Position numbers and translations under genes: made by a program. This document shows positions 36,571 to 45,273 of a stretch of DNA of 64,000 bases, in pieces (position 1 is the first letter of the stretch; each line of letters begins with the position of its first letter). The stretch is taken from IMG/VR virus record IMGVR_UViG_3300035180_001820, positions 1-64,000 of that record, one strand, 5' to 3'. The notes beneath the pieces are model-generated. The model made no database searches. It was given only the letters and a program-made list of their open reading frames with translations, and was not told the origin of the DNA. This DNA is from a virus.

Positions 36571-36950
36571 TCTATTTCCTGCCAATTTCCATAACATGAT
36601 TGTTCATAAGGTTCTTTAATATCAATATTTAATATTCTACATTTGTAAACTTTAGTTAAATGTGTGTATTTATCTTTAACCATATTTCTACATGTATTAC
36701 AAATTTCTATTTTATGATGGGCTCTTATTAATTCTCTTAATGGATTAAAATAAAAATAAATTATAGGATTACCATTTTCATCAGTCTGAATATGACCATA
36801 TTTTTTGAATAATTCTAATTCGGATGGAATATTAATAATTCTATCTAAATTAGATGCTAATCTTTGACCAGCAATTCTTCCACATTTTTCACATGGATGC
36901 GTTATATGATTTCTACATCCTGGGTGATTACAATAATTTTTATTGTTCAT
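36567..36950 (-). CDS. Zinc-finger-like protein
   Basis: 127 residues. NYCNHPGCRNHITHPCEKCG gives a dense Cys/His site at the N-terminus; a second pair is EICNTCRN near 85. Unknown role; likely structural zinc. Confidence 0.65.
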   Translation of the reverse strand: MNNKNYCNHPGCRNHITHPCEKCGRIAGQRLASNLDRIINIPSELELFKKYGHIQTDENGNPIIYFYFNPLRELIRAHHKIEICNTCRNMVKDKYTHLTKVYKCRILNIDIKEPYEQSCYGNWQEIE

Positions 36951-36952
36951 TT

Positions 36953-37654
36953 CTATAATTCCAAAATATGAAAACGAACATCACCATCTTTCATCATACA
37001 ATCGGTATTAATTAATATTGAATCACCAACAAGTGCAGTTGTTATTTGAGGGCGGTGAGAATGTCCTACAATTTGATGTAATTTTCCAAATGGATTATTA
37101 ACAAGCTCTCTCCAATCAGCCCACAATGGGCCTCCATGAGCATGCCAACCGCCACGATATTTACTACAATGTGTTAATGATCCATTTATTTGACGATATA
37201 ATGTATTTAGAAATTCATCAATACCCCAATCATCATTATATAATCTAGCTAATTGTGAATCCCAAAAACCTTGGGTGATACCTGCATGAGTCCATAAGAT
37301 ATTTCCATGTTGATATGCTAATGTAAATTTATATTCATTCTCATCATATAATTGTTTTATTTGCCATTGACATTCCGTTTTGAATCCACTACACCAAAGT
37401 GCATTTTGATTTTGGACTCTACCTAACATAAAATATTGATAATCATGATTACCAACTAATAGTTTTATCTTATCTGGAAATTTATCTTTCCATCTAACAA
37501 TTTCTACTAAATTCAAATAACATTCACTTGGTGTATGTGTAAATGAATCTAAATAATCACCAATAAATATAATAGTATCATATTCATGTTCATGCCCAAT
37601 TACATCTTTCCATGAATCACGACCATGAACATCTCCAATAGTTAATATTCTCAT
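36953..37654 (-). CDS. Calcineurin-like metallophosphoesterase
   Basis: 233 residues. The motif series is complete: IGDVHGRDSW, FIGDYLDS, LVGNHDYQ, WTHAGIT and VGHSHRPQ. This is the PPP-like branch (lambda phosphatase, ApaH). It removes phosphates from proteins, dinucleotides or nucleic-acid ends. ATGA overlap with 37651-38022. Confidence 0.88.
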   Translation of the reverse strand: MRILTIGDVHGRDSWKDVIGHEHEYDTIIFIGDYLDSFTHTPSECYLNLVEIVRWKDKFPDKIKLLVGNHDYQYFMLGRVQNQNALWCSGFKTECQWQIKQLYDENEYKFTLAYQHGNILWTHAGITQGFWDSQLARLYNDDWGIDEFLNTLYRQINGSLTHCSKYRGGWHAHGGPLWADWRELVNNPFGKLHQIVGHSHRPQITTALVGDSILINTDCMMKDGDVRFHILEL

Positions 37655-38022
37655 TTGTCTAAAGTCTTTCTTAATTTTTCTAATTCAACCGACATGCTAT
37701 CATTTTTGTCATAAGGTAAAAATTCATATTTATAAAGTTGTTTATGTATATCATAAAATCCATAAATACATTTTAATATTATTTCAAGTCTAAATAATAA
37801 TGTCATTACTAAATATAATGATATAAAGAACCATGTTATCATTGATAAATCAGCAACGGCCGAACCTGCTAAAACTTTATTTGTAGTTAAATAATTAATT
37901 ACATTATTGGAACATGACACTAACCAATATGTAAAATAAAACCATATACTATGACATATCATTAATCCAAAACAACCTGCTTGTGCTACATAATATGTAC
38001 GTTTATATTTAATAAGTTTCAA
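37651..38022 (-). CDS. Multi-pass membrane protein, unknown
   Basis: 123 residues, TTG start in an ATTGA overlap. Membrane helices at about 15-35 and 60-85, with a charged C-terminal tail. Unknown. Confidence 0.6.
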   Translation of the reverse strand: MKLIKYKRTYYVAQAGCFGLMICHSIWFYFTYWLVSCSNNVINYLTTNKVLAGSAVADLSMITWFFISLYLVMTLLFRLEIILKCIYGFYDIHKQLYKYEFLPYDKNDSMSVELEKLRKTLDK

Positions 38023-38333
38023 TATGTTTCTTTCGTTTTTATTTTAACAAAGTTACCATTATAAAAGATTAAAAATTTTGATTCTAATTCATATAATGAA
38101 TATTCATTTCTATCATCAACATAACATACATATGTATTTGTTTTACTTGAGCTAAAACATTTTGTAATTTTATGTTTTAATTTATGTTTACAACCAATAA
38201 ACATAACAGGCCTACCAATAAATGCCTTTGGATCTGTAATTAGATATGAATCTTCTGGAGCCTCTTTCCATAATTTCCAACATGATTTTTTACTAACTGG
38301 TATATCTTCATTAACTTTGAATTTTTCAATCAT
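38019..38333 (-). CDS. Hypothetical protein
   Basis: 104 residues from ATG 38333, overlapping the upstream stop by 8 bases. Beta-rich, with FIGRPVMFIGCKHKL. Unknown. Confidence 0.55.
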   Translation of the reverse strand: MIEKFKVNEDIPVSKKSCWKLWKEAPEDSYLITDPKAFIGRPVMFIGCKHKLKHKITKCFSSSKTNTYVCYVDDRNEYSLYELESKFLIFYNGNFVKIKTKETY

Positions 38334-39261
38334 TGGTAATTCTGATATGATAATCATTTGGAAATTTTGATTTTATATAACCACCATCAATCATTCTATG
38401 AGCCCAATCCAAATGTCCTATTTGTCCTACTTCATAAAATTTACCATCAGGTGATACCCAACCGTGCATATGATTTTTATTCAATATATCAGGTTCATAG
38501 AAATTTGCACGAGGAGGGGCTAAAAATTTATCTAAGTTATCAAGTGCTTCTTTACTAACATTTGAAAGTCCATCACCTTTAAGTATACTTAATACTTGTC
38601 TTGGTGATTTAGGTGTACGTGCATCAGATGCATAACCCATTTCTGCCAGTTCAATAATTGAATTATCTGAAAATATTTTATGCCAAGGAAAGTCAGACAT
38701 TTTCATTCCAAGAAATTCATAAAGAATCTCAAGACCTTCAAAATGTTTTTTAATTTTTTTATTTCCATTTTTTATTTTTTCAACATCGACCTCTCTGTCT
38801 GAAAAATAATCATTAGGACCTCTTCTATATGTTCCGCCAGTTGCATTGGCTAACCCAGGCACTTTACGAGCCTTATCTGAAAACCAAGGTTCATCAGTAT
38901 CATCATCAGGTTCACCACACATAAGAAGAATATCTCTTTTAAGAGCTGTACAATTTGAGATATCTCTAAGAGCAAGATCTTCAATCTTACTAATCATTCG
39001 CTCAACAACAGGTTTACAGATATCTAAATTAATAGTAAACAGTTGCAATTCATGAGGAGGTTCTTGTGTACTACCTCTTAATTCCATACCACCTGTACAT
39101 ATACCAATAGCCTGAGCAACGGTTGCGCCCAAGCCAAGTGTATAAATATCTATTGCCTTTTTAATATCATAAGATTCCCAAAGATCTCGACCGATATTAT
39201 TCATTCCTTCACCTGTAGTGTAGAAATGTAATACTTCTGTTTTGTTTTTAGTTTTAGCCAT
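38326..39261 (-). CDS. Conserved-looking phage protein, unknown
   Basis: 311 residues with a long Gly-rich start (LGLGATVAQAIGICTGGMELRG) and C-terminal HMHGWVSPDGKFYEVGQIGH, where a G-WV-x-P-DG-KFYEV layout and H-x-x-WA follow. The middle is helical. Size and composition indicate a real enzyme or structural protein, but I cannot place it. Confidence 0.65.
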   Translation of the reverse strand: MAKTKNKTEVLHFYTTGEGMNNIGRDLWESYDIKKAIDIYTLGLGATVAQAIGICTGGMELRGSTQEPPHELQLFTINLDICKPVVERMISKIEDLALRDISNCTALKRDILLMCGEPDDDTDEPWFSDKARKVPGLANATGGTYRRGPNDYFSDREVDVEKIKNGNKKIKKHFEGLEILYEFLGMKMSDFPWHKIFSDNSIIELAEMGYASDARTPKSPRQVLSILKGDGLSNVSKEALDNLDKFLAPPRANFYEPDILNKNHMHGWVSPDGKFYEVGQIGHLDWAHRMIDGGYIKSKFPNDYHIRITND

Positions 39262-39262
39262 T

Positions 39263-39472
39263 TTATATTAAACCTTTTTTATGCAAATCATTTAAGACAT
39301 TTATAGTTGTAATAAATTGTGCTAATCTTTCACCTTCAACATTAAGTACATCCGTATTAATATAACCATAATCTATTTTATGATTCATAATTGTTTCAAT
39401 TGTACTAATGTCCTCAGGTTTATCGAAACACTTCTTCATCCAAGGTTCCATTTCCCATCTAGGAGTGTGCAT
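39263..39472 (-). CDS. Hypothetical small protein
   Basis: 69 residues from ATG 39472 (MHTPRWEMEPWMKK). The longer frame begins at TTG and overlaps more. Helical. Unknown. Confidence 0.55.
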   Translation of the reverse strand: MHTPRWEMEPWMKKCFDKPEDISTIETIMNHKIDYGYINTDVLNVEGERLAQFITTINVLNDLHKKGLI

Positions 39473-39788
39473 TGGATATCCTTTCAAACATAGGTGTTAA
39501 ATTCATCGCGGTTAATCTTTCAACTTCCCAACGTGCACGTTCTAACCAACCCAATCTCATATTTTCGGCAAACATTCTTAATGCCACTAATGACGATGAC
39601 ACATACATTTTTTCAGATACTTTATCATTAACTTTATATATGTATACATCTGATGCAGGTGCTATACCATAGTCATCAGGTTTTATTTTAAAGTTATCTA
39701 AGTTACCTAAATAAAATGTTTTGTTTTTAAAGTTGATACATAAATAAAAATGACATTCAACTTCAGATGTTTCTTCTAATTTTTTCAT
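39459..39788 (-). CDS. Hypothetical protein
   Basis: 109 residues, beta-rich N-terminus and a helical C-terminus with MRLGWLERARWEVERL. Overlaps the next gene by 14 bases and shares 4 bases with 39785-40012. Unknown. Confidence 0.57.
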   Translation of the reverse strand: MKKLEETSEVECHFYLCINFKNKTFYLGNLDNFKIKPDDYGIAPASDVYIYKVNDKVSEKMYVSSSLVALRMFAENMRLGWLERARWEVERLTAMNLTPMFERISNAHS

Positions 39789-40012
39789 GACTTATACATA
39801 TGAATTATTATACAATCGTGTGGGTATGAGATAAAGCAGTCAGTTCCAAGAAATAAAAGTTTCAAATCAATTTTCATATAATCTATGATATTAGTATTTC
39901 TTGGAACTATAATCCAACAACCATTATCAGTAGTATCAAAATTAAGAATCTTACAATTTAAGATATCTTTAACTTTTGACTTTAATTCCTTTTTCTTTTC
40001 TGACTTTGTCAT
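39785..40012 (-). CDS. Small alpha/beta protein, paralogue family A
   Basis: 75 residues: basic helix, strand-strand, helix, strand-strand (ILNCKILNFDTTDNGCWIIV ... CFISYPHDCIIIHMY). The layout recurs in a set of small proteins between 40677 and 49815. Sequence identity is low. Unknown. Confidence 0.55.
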   Translation of the reverse strand: MTKSEKKKELKSKVKDILNCKILNFDTTDNGCWIIVPRNTNIIDYMKIDLKLLFLGTDCFISYPHDCIIIHMYKS

Positions 40013-40224
40013 AAAAGTTCCAAATTAACCAATAGTCTTAAACTTCTCAATTTACAATCAGGATGTGTAGTATGATTTGACATATATTCATCAACATCAC
40101 CTGCACCTAAATTACATCTTTCAACATAATATCCTCTTTCGGCGGAATCATATTCCCCAGTAAAAGGACAATCCCAACAGGATGTAACTTTTAGATCTTC
40201 GGTTTTCTTTTCTGTATTTTCCAT
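40009..40224 (-). CDS. Small Cys-rich protein
   Basis: 71 residues. SCWDCPFTG, ERCNLG and DCKLR give four Cys in a zinc-like pattern. First gene of the 40250 promoter. Unknown. Confidence 0.58.
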   Translation of the reverse strand: MENTEKKTEDLKVTSCWDCPFTGEYDSAERGYYVERCNLGAGDVDEYMSNHTTHPDCKLRSLRLLVNLELL

Positions 40225-40249
40225 CTAATCCATTAAAAATTTTGATATA

Positions 40250-40280
40250 TAAATATAACTATATTTTCATAGGCTGTCAA
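40250..40280 (-). promoter_or_regulatory. Promoter, TTGACA-N17-TATATTTA
   Basis: Minus strand: TTGACA at 40280-40275, TATATTTA at 40257-40250, spacer 17. Drives the 36-40 kb operon from 40224 on. Confidence 0.78.
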
Positions 40281-40302
40281 TAGAGTTTTATAATCATTTT
40301 TA

Positions 40303-40429
40303 ATGAAAATTAAGCCATTCAAAACTGTATCAAAACGAAACAGCCTAATACACAAATAATCAGTCTATGGTTATATATGGATTAGGCTATTCAACACTGA
40401 CTAGACTCTTCTAGCAAGTTAATTTTCAT
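40303..40429. repeat. Nested inverted repeat in a gene-free stretch
   Basis: Outer arms of 11 bp (40303-40313 with 40419-40429, perfect) enclose inner arms of 8 bp (40342-40349 with 40381-40388, perfect). Inside are two direct repeats (AAGCCATTCAAAACTG and TAGGCTATTCAACACTG), a CTGTATCAAAACGAAACAG hairpin, and CTAGACTCTTCTAG. Could be a large RNA hairpin, a replication element or a transcription end. Confidence 0.55.
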
Positions 40430-40447
40430 CTTATTTTATGACAAAAT

Positions 40448-40687
40448 TTACAATCCGTCATATTCAACAAATATCGTTTTTCCGCTTTTAATTCGTCTAC
40501 GTATATTTTTAATTGGTATATTAAACATTGTTTTATCTAACTTTCGTTTATGTCCTTTTTGTACATAAACATCAATTGATTTTTGATTACCTTTTTTATC
40601 ATAGTTAACAGATAATACGGTAATTATATTTTTCCTATGCTTAAAATGTTGTCCCATACGAAACACAACAAAAGTATTATTCTTCAT
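40448..40687 (-). CDS. Small basic protein
   Basis: 79 residues from ATG 40687 (MKNNTFVVFRMGQHF). All beta-like and basic, with KGHKRKLD and NIRRRIKSGK. Could bind nucleic acid. The frame extends upstream but would overlap the preceding gene. Confidence 0.55.
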   Translation of the reverse strand: MKNNTFVVFRMGQHFKHRKNIITVLSVNYDKKGNQKSIDVYVQKGHKRKLDKTMFNIPIKNIRRRIKSGKTIFVEYDGL

Positions 40688-40949
40688 CATTATCTCCACA
40701 TATATTCCAATCATAATCAATTACATTTATAGTAGCTTCATGTGTAAAATTTATTTTTGAATTTTCATATGAAACTTTTGGAGTATTAAACATTTCAGAT
40801 ATTTTTATCATATGATATAACTGAATTGTAATATCTTCAGATACTATAACGTAAATTACAGTGTGATCTCTATAGATATGTAAAAATGCGGTACCGAAAA
40901 GTTCTTTAAGTTTTTCGGTATAAATCTCAACAAATTTAGTTGATGTCAT
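40677..40949 (-). CDS. Small alpha/beta protein, family A
   Basis: 90 residues from ATG 40949 (MTSTKFVEIY). Helix, two strands (FLHIYRDHTVIYVIV), helix, two strands with an acidic end. Overlaps its upstream neighbour by 14 bases. Same layout as 40936, 41232 and 41494 products. Unknown. Confidence 0.6.
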   Translation of the reverse strand: MTSTKFVEIYTEKLKELFGTAFLHIYRDHTVIYVIVSEDITIQLYHMIKISEMFNTPKVSYENSKINFTHEATINVIDYDWNICGDNDEE

Positions 40950-41232
40950 ATACAACATTTCTATCAATATCAAGTACTGTGACTATGACATTGGTTCCAT
41001 AAATAGTACTATCACTATAATCACCTACAGTAATATTTGTACTTTTCAATAATGCAGATAGTAATGTTAAATCAATTAACTCAATATCATGAACAGGATC
41101 TAAATCAATTATACAAAAAATACCAGATGCTTGTGTTTCTATAAAACTAACATTATGAATAATATCTTTACCAAAAATATCAAATATTTTTCCAACTAAT
41201 GTTGTTGTTTTATTACCATAAATCTCATTCAT
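40936..41232 (-). CDS. Small alpha/beta protein, family A
   Basis: 98 residues: short helix, strands around SFIETQASGIFCIIDL, a helix (LIDLTLLSALLKS), then strands ending in VIVTVLDIDRNVVY. Family A layout. Unknown. Confidence 0.6.
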   Translation of the reverse strand: MNEIYGNKTTTLVGKIFDIFGKDIIHNVSFIETQASGIFCIIDLDPVHDIELIDLTLLSALLKSTNITVGDYSDSTIYGTNVIVTVLDIDRNVVYDIN

Positions 41233-41504
41233 TATTTTGAGTCCAATAATTTATCAAAAAAATCACAATCAATTTGCATCTCAAAATATTCATCTTGACC
41301 ATCATTGAATACTATTATTCTAATACTCTTTGCATCAAAATACTTTTCGATGTTTTTTAATTGTTCTAAATATATTCCACTATCAGGTGAAATTTTTACA
41401 GTAACTGCAAATGGATGAATATCAATATCAAGGACTTGTTTATCATACCACAAGTCCTTAACATATTTTTCCATTTCAATAAAAATAGGATTATCAATAA
41501 CCAT
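41232..41504 (-). CDS. Small alpha/beta protein, family A
   Basis: 90 residues: helix, strands (VLDIDIHPFAVTVKIS), helix (YLEQLKNIEKYF), strands (IRIIVFNDGQDEYFEMQI). Very acidic. Shares one base with the previous gene. Unknown. Confidence 0.6.
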   Translation of the reverse strand: MVIDNPIFIEMEKYVKDLWYDKQVLDIDIHPFAVTVKISPDSGIYLEQLKNIEKYFDAKSIRIIVFNDGQDEYFEMQIDCDFFDKLLDSK

Positions 41505-41787
41505 CTAAAATAGATCCTTTCTTTTGGAAAACATCGGTCTTTATTGTTACAAGTAAAAAATTAACATCCATATCGGTTAATATTGAGACCGATATTTGTG
41601 ATGGTTGAATCAACTCAAACATAAATGATAATTCATAAAGTTGGCTAACGGTTAATACCGTGTTACCTTGAAATAAAATTTCAGTTACATTTTCTTCAAT
41701 TTCATCAACCTTTATAGCTACATATGATAATGCAAATGATCTTTGTAACATCCTATCGGCTTTTCTTAATTTTTTAGCATCTAACAT
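41494..41787 (-). CDS. Small alpha/beta protein, family A
   Basis: 97 residues: basic helix, strands (EENVTEILFQGN), helix (SQLYELSFMFEL), strands (ISVSILTDMDVNFLLVTI). Overlaps the next gene by 11 bases. Unknown. Confidence 0.6.
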   Translation of the reverse strand: MLDAKKLRKADRMLQRSFALSYVAIKVDEIEENVTEILFQGNTVLTVSQLYELSFMFELIQPSQISVSILTDMDVNFLLVTIKTDVFQKKGSILDGY

Positions 41788-42911
41788 TATTTACTCGAAT
41801 TTTTTAATAGAAATTTATTTGATACTGCTTTAAATGAAAACCTAGTACCTTTATTATAAACATTAAATACTAAACCTTCTCGGTCAACTTGACTGTTTAA
41901 CATACTTTTACCATCAGCCATTGCAATGAAATATTGAACTGCATTATCACGACTAGTAGGTGAAAAATAAATAAGCCCATTTGCCACAATCCTAACAAAA
42001 GGAACGGTATGTATTGAATCGAATTTTTTAGATTCGTCGGTTTGTTTATAGTAACCTGTAATATTACTTATGAAAGATAAATCCATATCATAAGGTTGTT
42101 TATCGTAAACGGTCCCATCAGTAATTAACATTATTCTAAAAACAAAAAACTGATGCTCTGTTAATTTATAATGATTATCTTGAATGTTTGGACCTACGAT
42201 TTCACCTTGAAACACAACCGCAATTGTACCTAAACTTTTTGCTTGTTCTGATTCCATAAAACATTTGAAAACATTTTCTATGTCATATTTTCTAGCAATT
42301 TCCCAATGCTTATTACCTTCAGTATCTTTCAATTGAAGATTCCTTGAACAAACACCAAATCCTTCATCTTTATGATAAAAGAAAGTTGCAGATGTACCAT
42401 CAAGCTTTTCAGTAATAAGAATTAATGCTTCACTTAAACCTGAGCATGCTCTATCAATCTTTATAGCAATTGCTGGAATATTTTGAACTCTCTCTTCATC
42501 GGTCTTTGGAATCCATGAAGGAAAATTACCTTTAGCCATTCCTTGAAGACATGCTGGAATTTTCGGTTCATATTTAAGAATGTCATACCATTCTGTCATA
42601 TCTGAACCTTCAACAAATTCACATGCATCATTCTTAGGTGCAGGTATAATCAAACCTTGACTAATTTGTCCCCTAAGTTTAATGGTCTTAAGACGATACC
42701 TTTCACTAGTTTCATCTTTGAATAGAAACTCAAATTCAGGACGCCTTGGTAATAGACTATCAATTTCAAAATATACAATCAGCTCCCCTACTGAATGTAA
42801 TCCCTTTTTAACAACAACGGCCCATCCTCCTACCATAGCAACTTCAATTGCATCTGCGTTCTCTATTGGTAGAATCTCTGTAATTTTTTTAATACTTGCT
42901 AATTGTCTCAT
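41787..42911 (-). CDS. RNA ligase, DRB0094 (Rnl5)-like
   Basis: 374 residues. The N-terminal OB domain (LASIKKITEILPIENADAIE, VKKGLHSVGELIVYFEID) comes before the catalytic domain: motif I ITEKLDGTSATFF, then GVCSRN, VFQGEIVGP (III), and EGLVFNV (IV) with FSFKAVSN (V). This order is the DRB0094 family, which seals nicked RNA. It is the second RNA ligase in the window. Shares one base with 41494-41787. Confidence 0.88.
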   Translation of the reverse strand: MRQLASIKKITEILPIENADAIEVAMVGGWAVVVKKGLHSVGELIVYFEIDSLLPRRPEFEFLFKDETSERYRLKTIKLRGQISQGLIIPAPKNDACEFVEGSDMTEWYDILKYEPKIPACLQGMAKGNFPSWIPKTDEERVQNIPAIAIKIDRACSGLSEALILITEKLDGTSATFFYHKDEGFGVCSRNLQLKDTEGNKHWEIARKYDIENVFKCFMESEQAKSLGTIAVVFQGEIVGPNIQDNHYKLTEHQFFVFRIMLITDGTVYDKQPYDMDLSFISNITGYYKQTDESKKFDSIHTVPFVRIVANGLIYFSPTSRDNAVQYFIAMADGKSMLNSQVDREGLVFNVYNKGTRFSFKAVSNKFLLKNSSK

Positions 42912-43279
42912 TTTAATACCTTTACATTATCAATTGCTTTTTGTGATATGTACCTCATATCAACTTCTAAAATAAACTCTACATTTAACATATCATATGT
43001 ATGACATCTAAATTCTGCGAAAGTATGTTCATATAAATCTAAAAATTTATGAACCATTTCTTTTTCTAACATACTTAAATTATAACCAGTATCTTTAACC
43101 ATCCTAAATCTTACACGATATGTATTAGTTAGTCCATCATAATTTAATATAATTTTAGGTACAGGTAATTGATACGCTTTACATAAAAAAGTTACGGTTT
43201 CTGTAATATTTTGTCTTACAACTTTACGCCTACCAAATGAATCAATATTAAAAAATGATAACGGTCTAAAGTTCTTCAT
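42908..43279 (-). CDS. Small alpha/beta protein, family A-like
   Basis: 123 residues, a longer version of the family A layout with strands (IILNYDGLTNTYRVRFRMV), helix (MLEKEMVHKFLDLYEHTF), strands ending in EFILEV. ATGA overlap with the RNA ligase. Unknown. Confidence 0.58.
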   Translation of the reverse strand: MKNFRPLSFFNIDSFGRRKVVRQNITETVTFLCKAYQLPVPKIILNYDGLTNTYRVRFRMVKDTGYNLSMLEKEMVHKFLDLYEHTFAEFRCHTYDMLNVEFILEVDMRYISQKAIDNVKVLK

Positions 43280-43280
43280 A

Positions 43281-43547
43281 TTAATCTTTCTTAAAATTAA
43301 TTGATTTTAATGTCGTGATATCATCATTAAAACTAATAACATATTTTTGTCTAATTTCATCCGCTTTATTAATTAATGCGTTTTTATTGTTAGAATAAAA
43401 ATGGTGGTTTGATTTATTATATTGATATACTTCAGGGTTAACTTCTTCTAATAAATTAGACTCTAATAATTTATCACTATCGGTTAAACTTAACAATAAT
43501 ATTAAATCTTCAAAATCAGTGTATAAATGATATTTAAGATGAATCAT
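43281..43547 (-). CDS. Hypothetical small protein
   Basis: 88 residues, helical, polar, Asn- and Asp-rich (DFEDLILLLSLTDSDKLL). ATGA overlap with 43544-44116. Unknown. Confidence 0.52.
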   Translation of the reverse strand: MIHLKYHLYTDFEDLILLLSLTDSDKLLESNLLEEVNPEVYQYNKSNHHFYSNNKNALINKADEIRQKYVISFNDDITTLKSINFKKD

Positions 43548-44116
43548 TTTTTCTTTCTAAGTATCATTTTATAATGATCTGCATAATATTGATGCACTTG
43601 TTCAACTTGACGATTTGATGCAGCCCATGAAACTTTAATAAAATCAATATCATTCATTTTAGATTTCAAATCTTTAATAAGCGATAAAAGTTTCATACCA
43701 CTATATAAATTATAGTAGTCATTTAATTCATCGGCATATATGCCAATCTGATGACCATCTATAGATGCACCATCAATTGAATGTAATGACCATTCATCAA
43801 CTTTTGTTTTGTTAATTTTATTAACATAAATCTCAATTGAAGAATCATCATTTTCAAGATGATCATGAACTTCGATAATTGTCATATCATCAGTTTCACA
43901 TAACTCATAAAGATCTTTGAAAAATCTAATATGTAACCTACCTAATTCTGAAGTAAGATTAACATACAGTATATAAAAGTCTGGTGCATTTGGATCATTG
44001 CGTAATCGTACACCAACATCCTTTTGGTTATAATCCAAAGATATCTGACATACTTTTGATGTCACATATTCATTAGCACGTTCTAAATCGGTTTTAAGTT
44101 CGAACTGTTTATTCAT
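43544..44116 (-). CDS. Hypothetical protein, possible two-domain family A relative
   Basis: 190 residues. The first half has FYILYVNLTS, a helix and MTIIEVHDHLENDDSSIEI, as in family A; the second half is mostly helical, ending KMILRKKK. Unknown. Confidence 0.55.
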   Translation of the reverse strand: MNKQFELKTDLERANEYVTSKVCQISLDYNQKDVGVRLRNDPNAPDFYILYVNLTSELGRLHIRFFKDLYELCETDDMTIIEVHDHLENDDSSIEIYVNKINKTKVDEWSLHSIDGASIDGHQIGIYADELNDYYNLYSGMKLLSLIKDLKSKMNDIDFIKVSWAASNRQVEQVHQYYADHYKMILRKKK

Positions 44117-44117
44117 C

Positions 44118-44366
44118 CTAATCCAAATAATGTTTAATAATAATTACGCGGCAATTTAATCTGTCCAATGTTCTTCCCATTTTAATTTCACATGTATTAT
44201 TAGGAAAAATCATACTTATTTCTTCTGAAATAATAATTGACTTTTTAGATGCAGAATTAAAACATATATATAAATTTTTACCTTTGATATATGTGCACAA
44301 TAACGGTTCATCATAATTTGAAAAGACGTCACTTATACGCAATTTATCTAAAATTGGATTAATCAT
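44118..44366 (-). CDS. Small alpha/beta protein, family A
   Basis: 82 residues: LLCTYIKGKNLYICFNS strands, short helix, strands ending CRVIIIKHYLD. Shares its start with the end of the next gene upstream (ATG 44366 beside TAA 44367). Unknown. Confidence 0.58.
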   Translation of the reverse strand: MINPILDKLRISDVFSNYDEPLLCTYIKGKNLYICFNSASKKSIIISEEISMIFPNNTCEIKMGRTLDRLNCRVIIIKHYLD

Positions 44367-44531
44367 TTATACACCAAATGTTTCTTTTATTTCAGGCCAT
44401 ACTAAAAACAATGCAATGATAGCAGCAATTCCTGCAATAGCAACACTACCTTCAACAGTAACAAATGCTACACCAACTAAAATCAATGCTGAATTAACAC
44501 GTAATTTCTGAGTGCCTAAATGTTCGTTCAT
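44367..44531 (-). CDS. 54-residue membrane protein
   Basis: Short gene found by reading the gap: ATG 44531 to TAA 44367. Basic start, then a long hydrophobic stretch (ALILVGVAFVTVEG, SVAIAGIAAIIALFLV) making one or two membrane helices. Abuts its downstream neighbour. Unknown; holin-like size. Confidence 0.65.
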   Translation of the reverse strand: MNEHLGTQKLRVNSALILVGVAFVTVEGSVAIAGIAAIIALFLVWPEIKETFGV

Positions 44532-44538
44532 TGTAACC

Positions 44539-44685
44539 TTATTTTAATTTCTTATGTTTTGAATGTCTGCGATATTTTGTTTTATCGACATAAACTTTAC
44601 CGCTCTTTAAAAAGCGATGTTTAACTAACTGTTTGTTTAATTCATCAGCCGTTAAAATTAACAAAATTTCTTTTTTATTTTTCAT
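44539..44685 (-). CDS. 48-residue basic protein
   Basis: ATG 44685 to TAA 44539. Basic throughout (KNKKEILL start, RRHSKHKKLK end). The ATG lies only four bases past the -10 box of the 44689 promoter, so its mRNA would have almost no leader. Unknown. Confidence 0.58.
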   Translation of the reverse strand: MKNKKEILLILTADELNKQLVKHRFLKSGKVYVDKTKYRRHSKHKKLK

Positions 44686-44688
44686 ATA

Positions 44689-44719
44689 TAAATATAACCA
44701 ATTAAACCTTAAATGTCAA
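44689..44719 (-). promoter_or_regulatory. Promoter, TTGACA-N17-TATATTTA
   Basis: Minus strand: TTGACA at 44719-44714, TATATTTA at 44696-44689, spacer 17. The next ATG is at 44685. Confidence 0.78.
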
Positions 44720-44725
44720 TAGAGT

Positions 44726-45085
44726 TTATTTGGCTTCAACTAAATATTTGAATAAATTCATTTCTTTAATAGTTAAATCAACCCAAACAAAACCAAAGGA
44801 TGGATATGCAAGACGGAGAGCTTCTACAAACAGTGGCCATTTAGGATCGCTTGTTGACTTTGGCTTATGTTCATATTCCCAGATGTATCGTTGTTTAGAT
44901 GCTGCCCAGATTTTTTCTAACATACCTTTGTATAATTCTTGAGATGCACCGCGTAAATTGCGTACTTCATTTTTATGATACTTTAAAATTAGAATTTTTC
45001 CGGTTGGAGACTTTATTATAAGATTATCGGTCTCAAAATTACCGCTATTCCAAGTTGCTTCGCACTTAACTAATTTTTCTGTCAT
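44726..45085 (-). CDS. Hypothetical protein
   Basis: 119 residues; beta-rich N-terminus with SPTGKILILKYHK, a helical part (YKGMLEKIWAASKQRY) and PKWPLFVEALRLAYPSFG. Sole gene between two promoters. Unknown. Confidence 0.62.
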   Translation of the reverse strand: MTEKLVKCEATWNSGNFETDNLIIKSPTGKILILKYHKNEVRNLRGASQELYKGMLEKIWAASKQRYIWEYEHKPKSTSDPKWPLFVEALRLAYPSFGFVWVDLTIKEMNLFKYLVEAK

Positions 45086-45115
45086 TTAATCTATTCTATT
45101 AAAAATTTTGATATA

Positions 45116-45146
45116 CAAATATAACTATAATTTCATAGACTGTCAA
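45116..45146 (-). promoter_or_regulatory. Promoter, TTGACA-N17-TATATTTG
   Basis: Minus strand: TTGACA at 45146-45141, TATATTTG at 45123-45116, spacer 17. Leader contains AAAATTTTTAATaGA like several others. Confidence 0.8.
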
Positions 45147-45194
45147 TAGAGTTAGTAAAATAATTAAGATTTTTATGGTCTTATTTTAAGCTTT

Positions 45195-45262
45195 TTTATG
45201 ACCCATATAAAGGGTCTAGTAAGTGTATTTTACAGTGACTGATAGTTTATATTACTATCAAT
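45195..45262. repeat. Intergenic repeat module with two hairpins
   Basis: Holds GACCCATATAAAGGGTC (5-bp arms), CTAGTAAGTG, and TGATAGTTTATATTACTATCA (7-bp arms). Related to 56983-57045 (GGGTCTAGTGGGAGT, CTGATAGTTTATAT) and, inverted, to 62695 and 62795. No gene here. Confidence 0.5.
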
Positions 45263-45273
45263 TTTGGGACATT

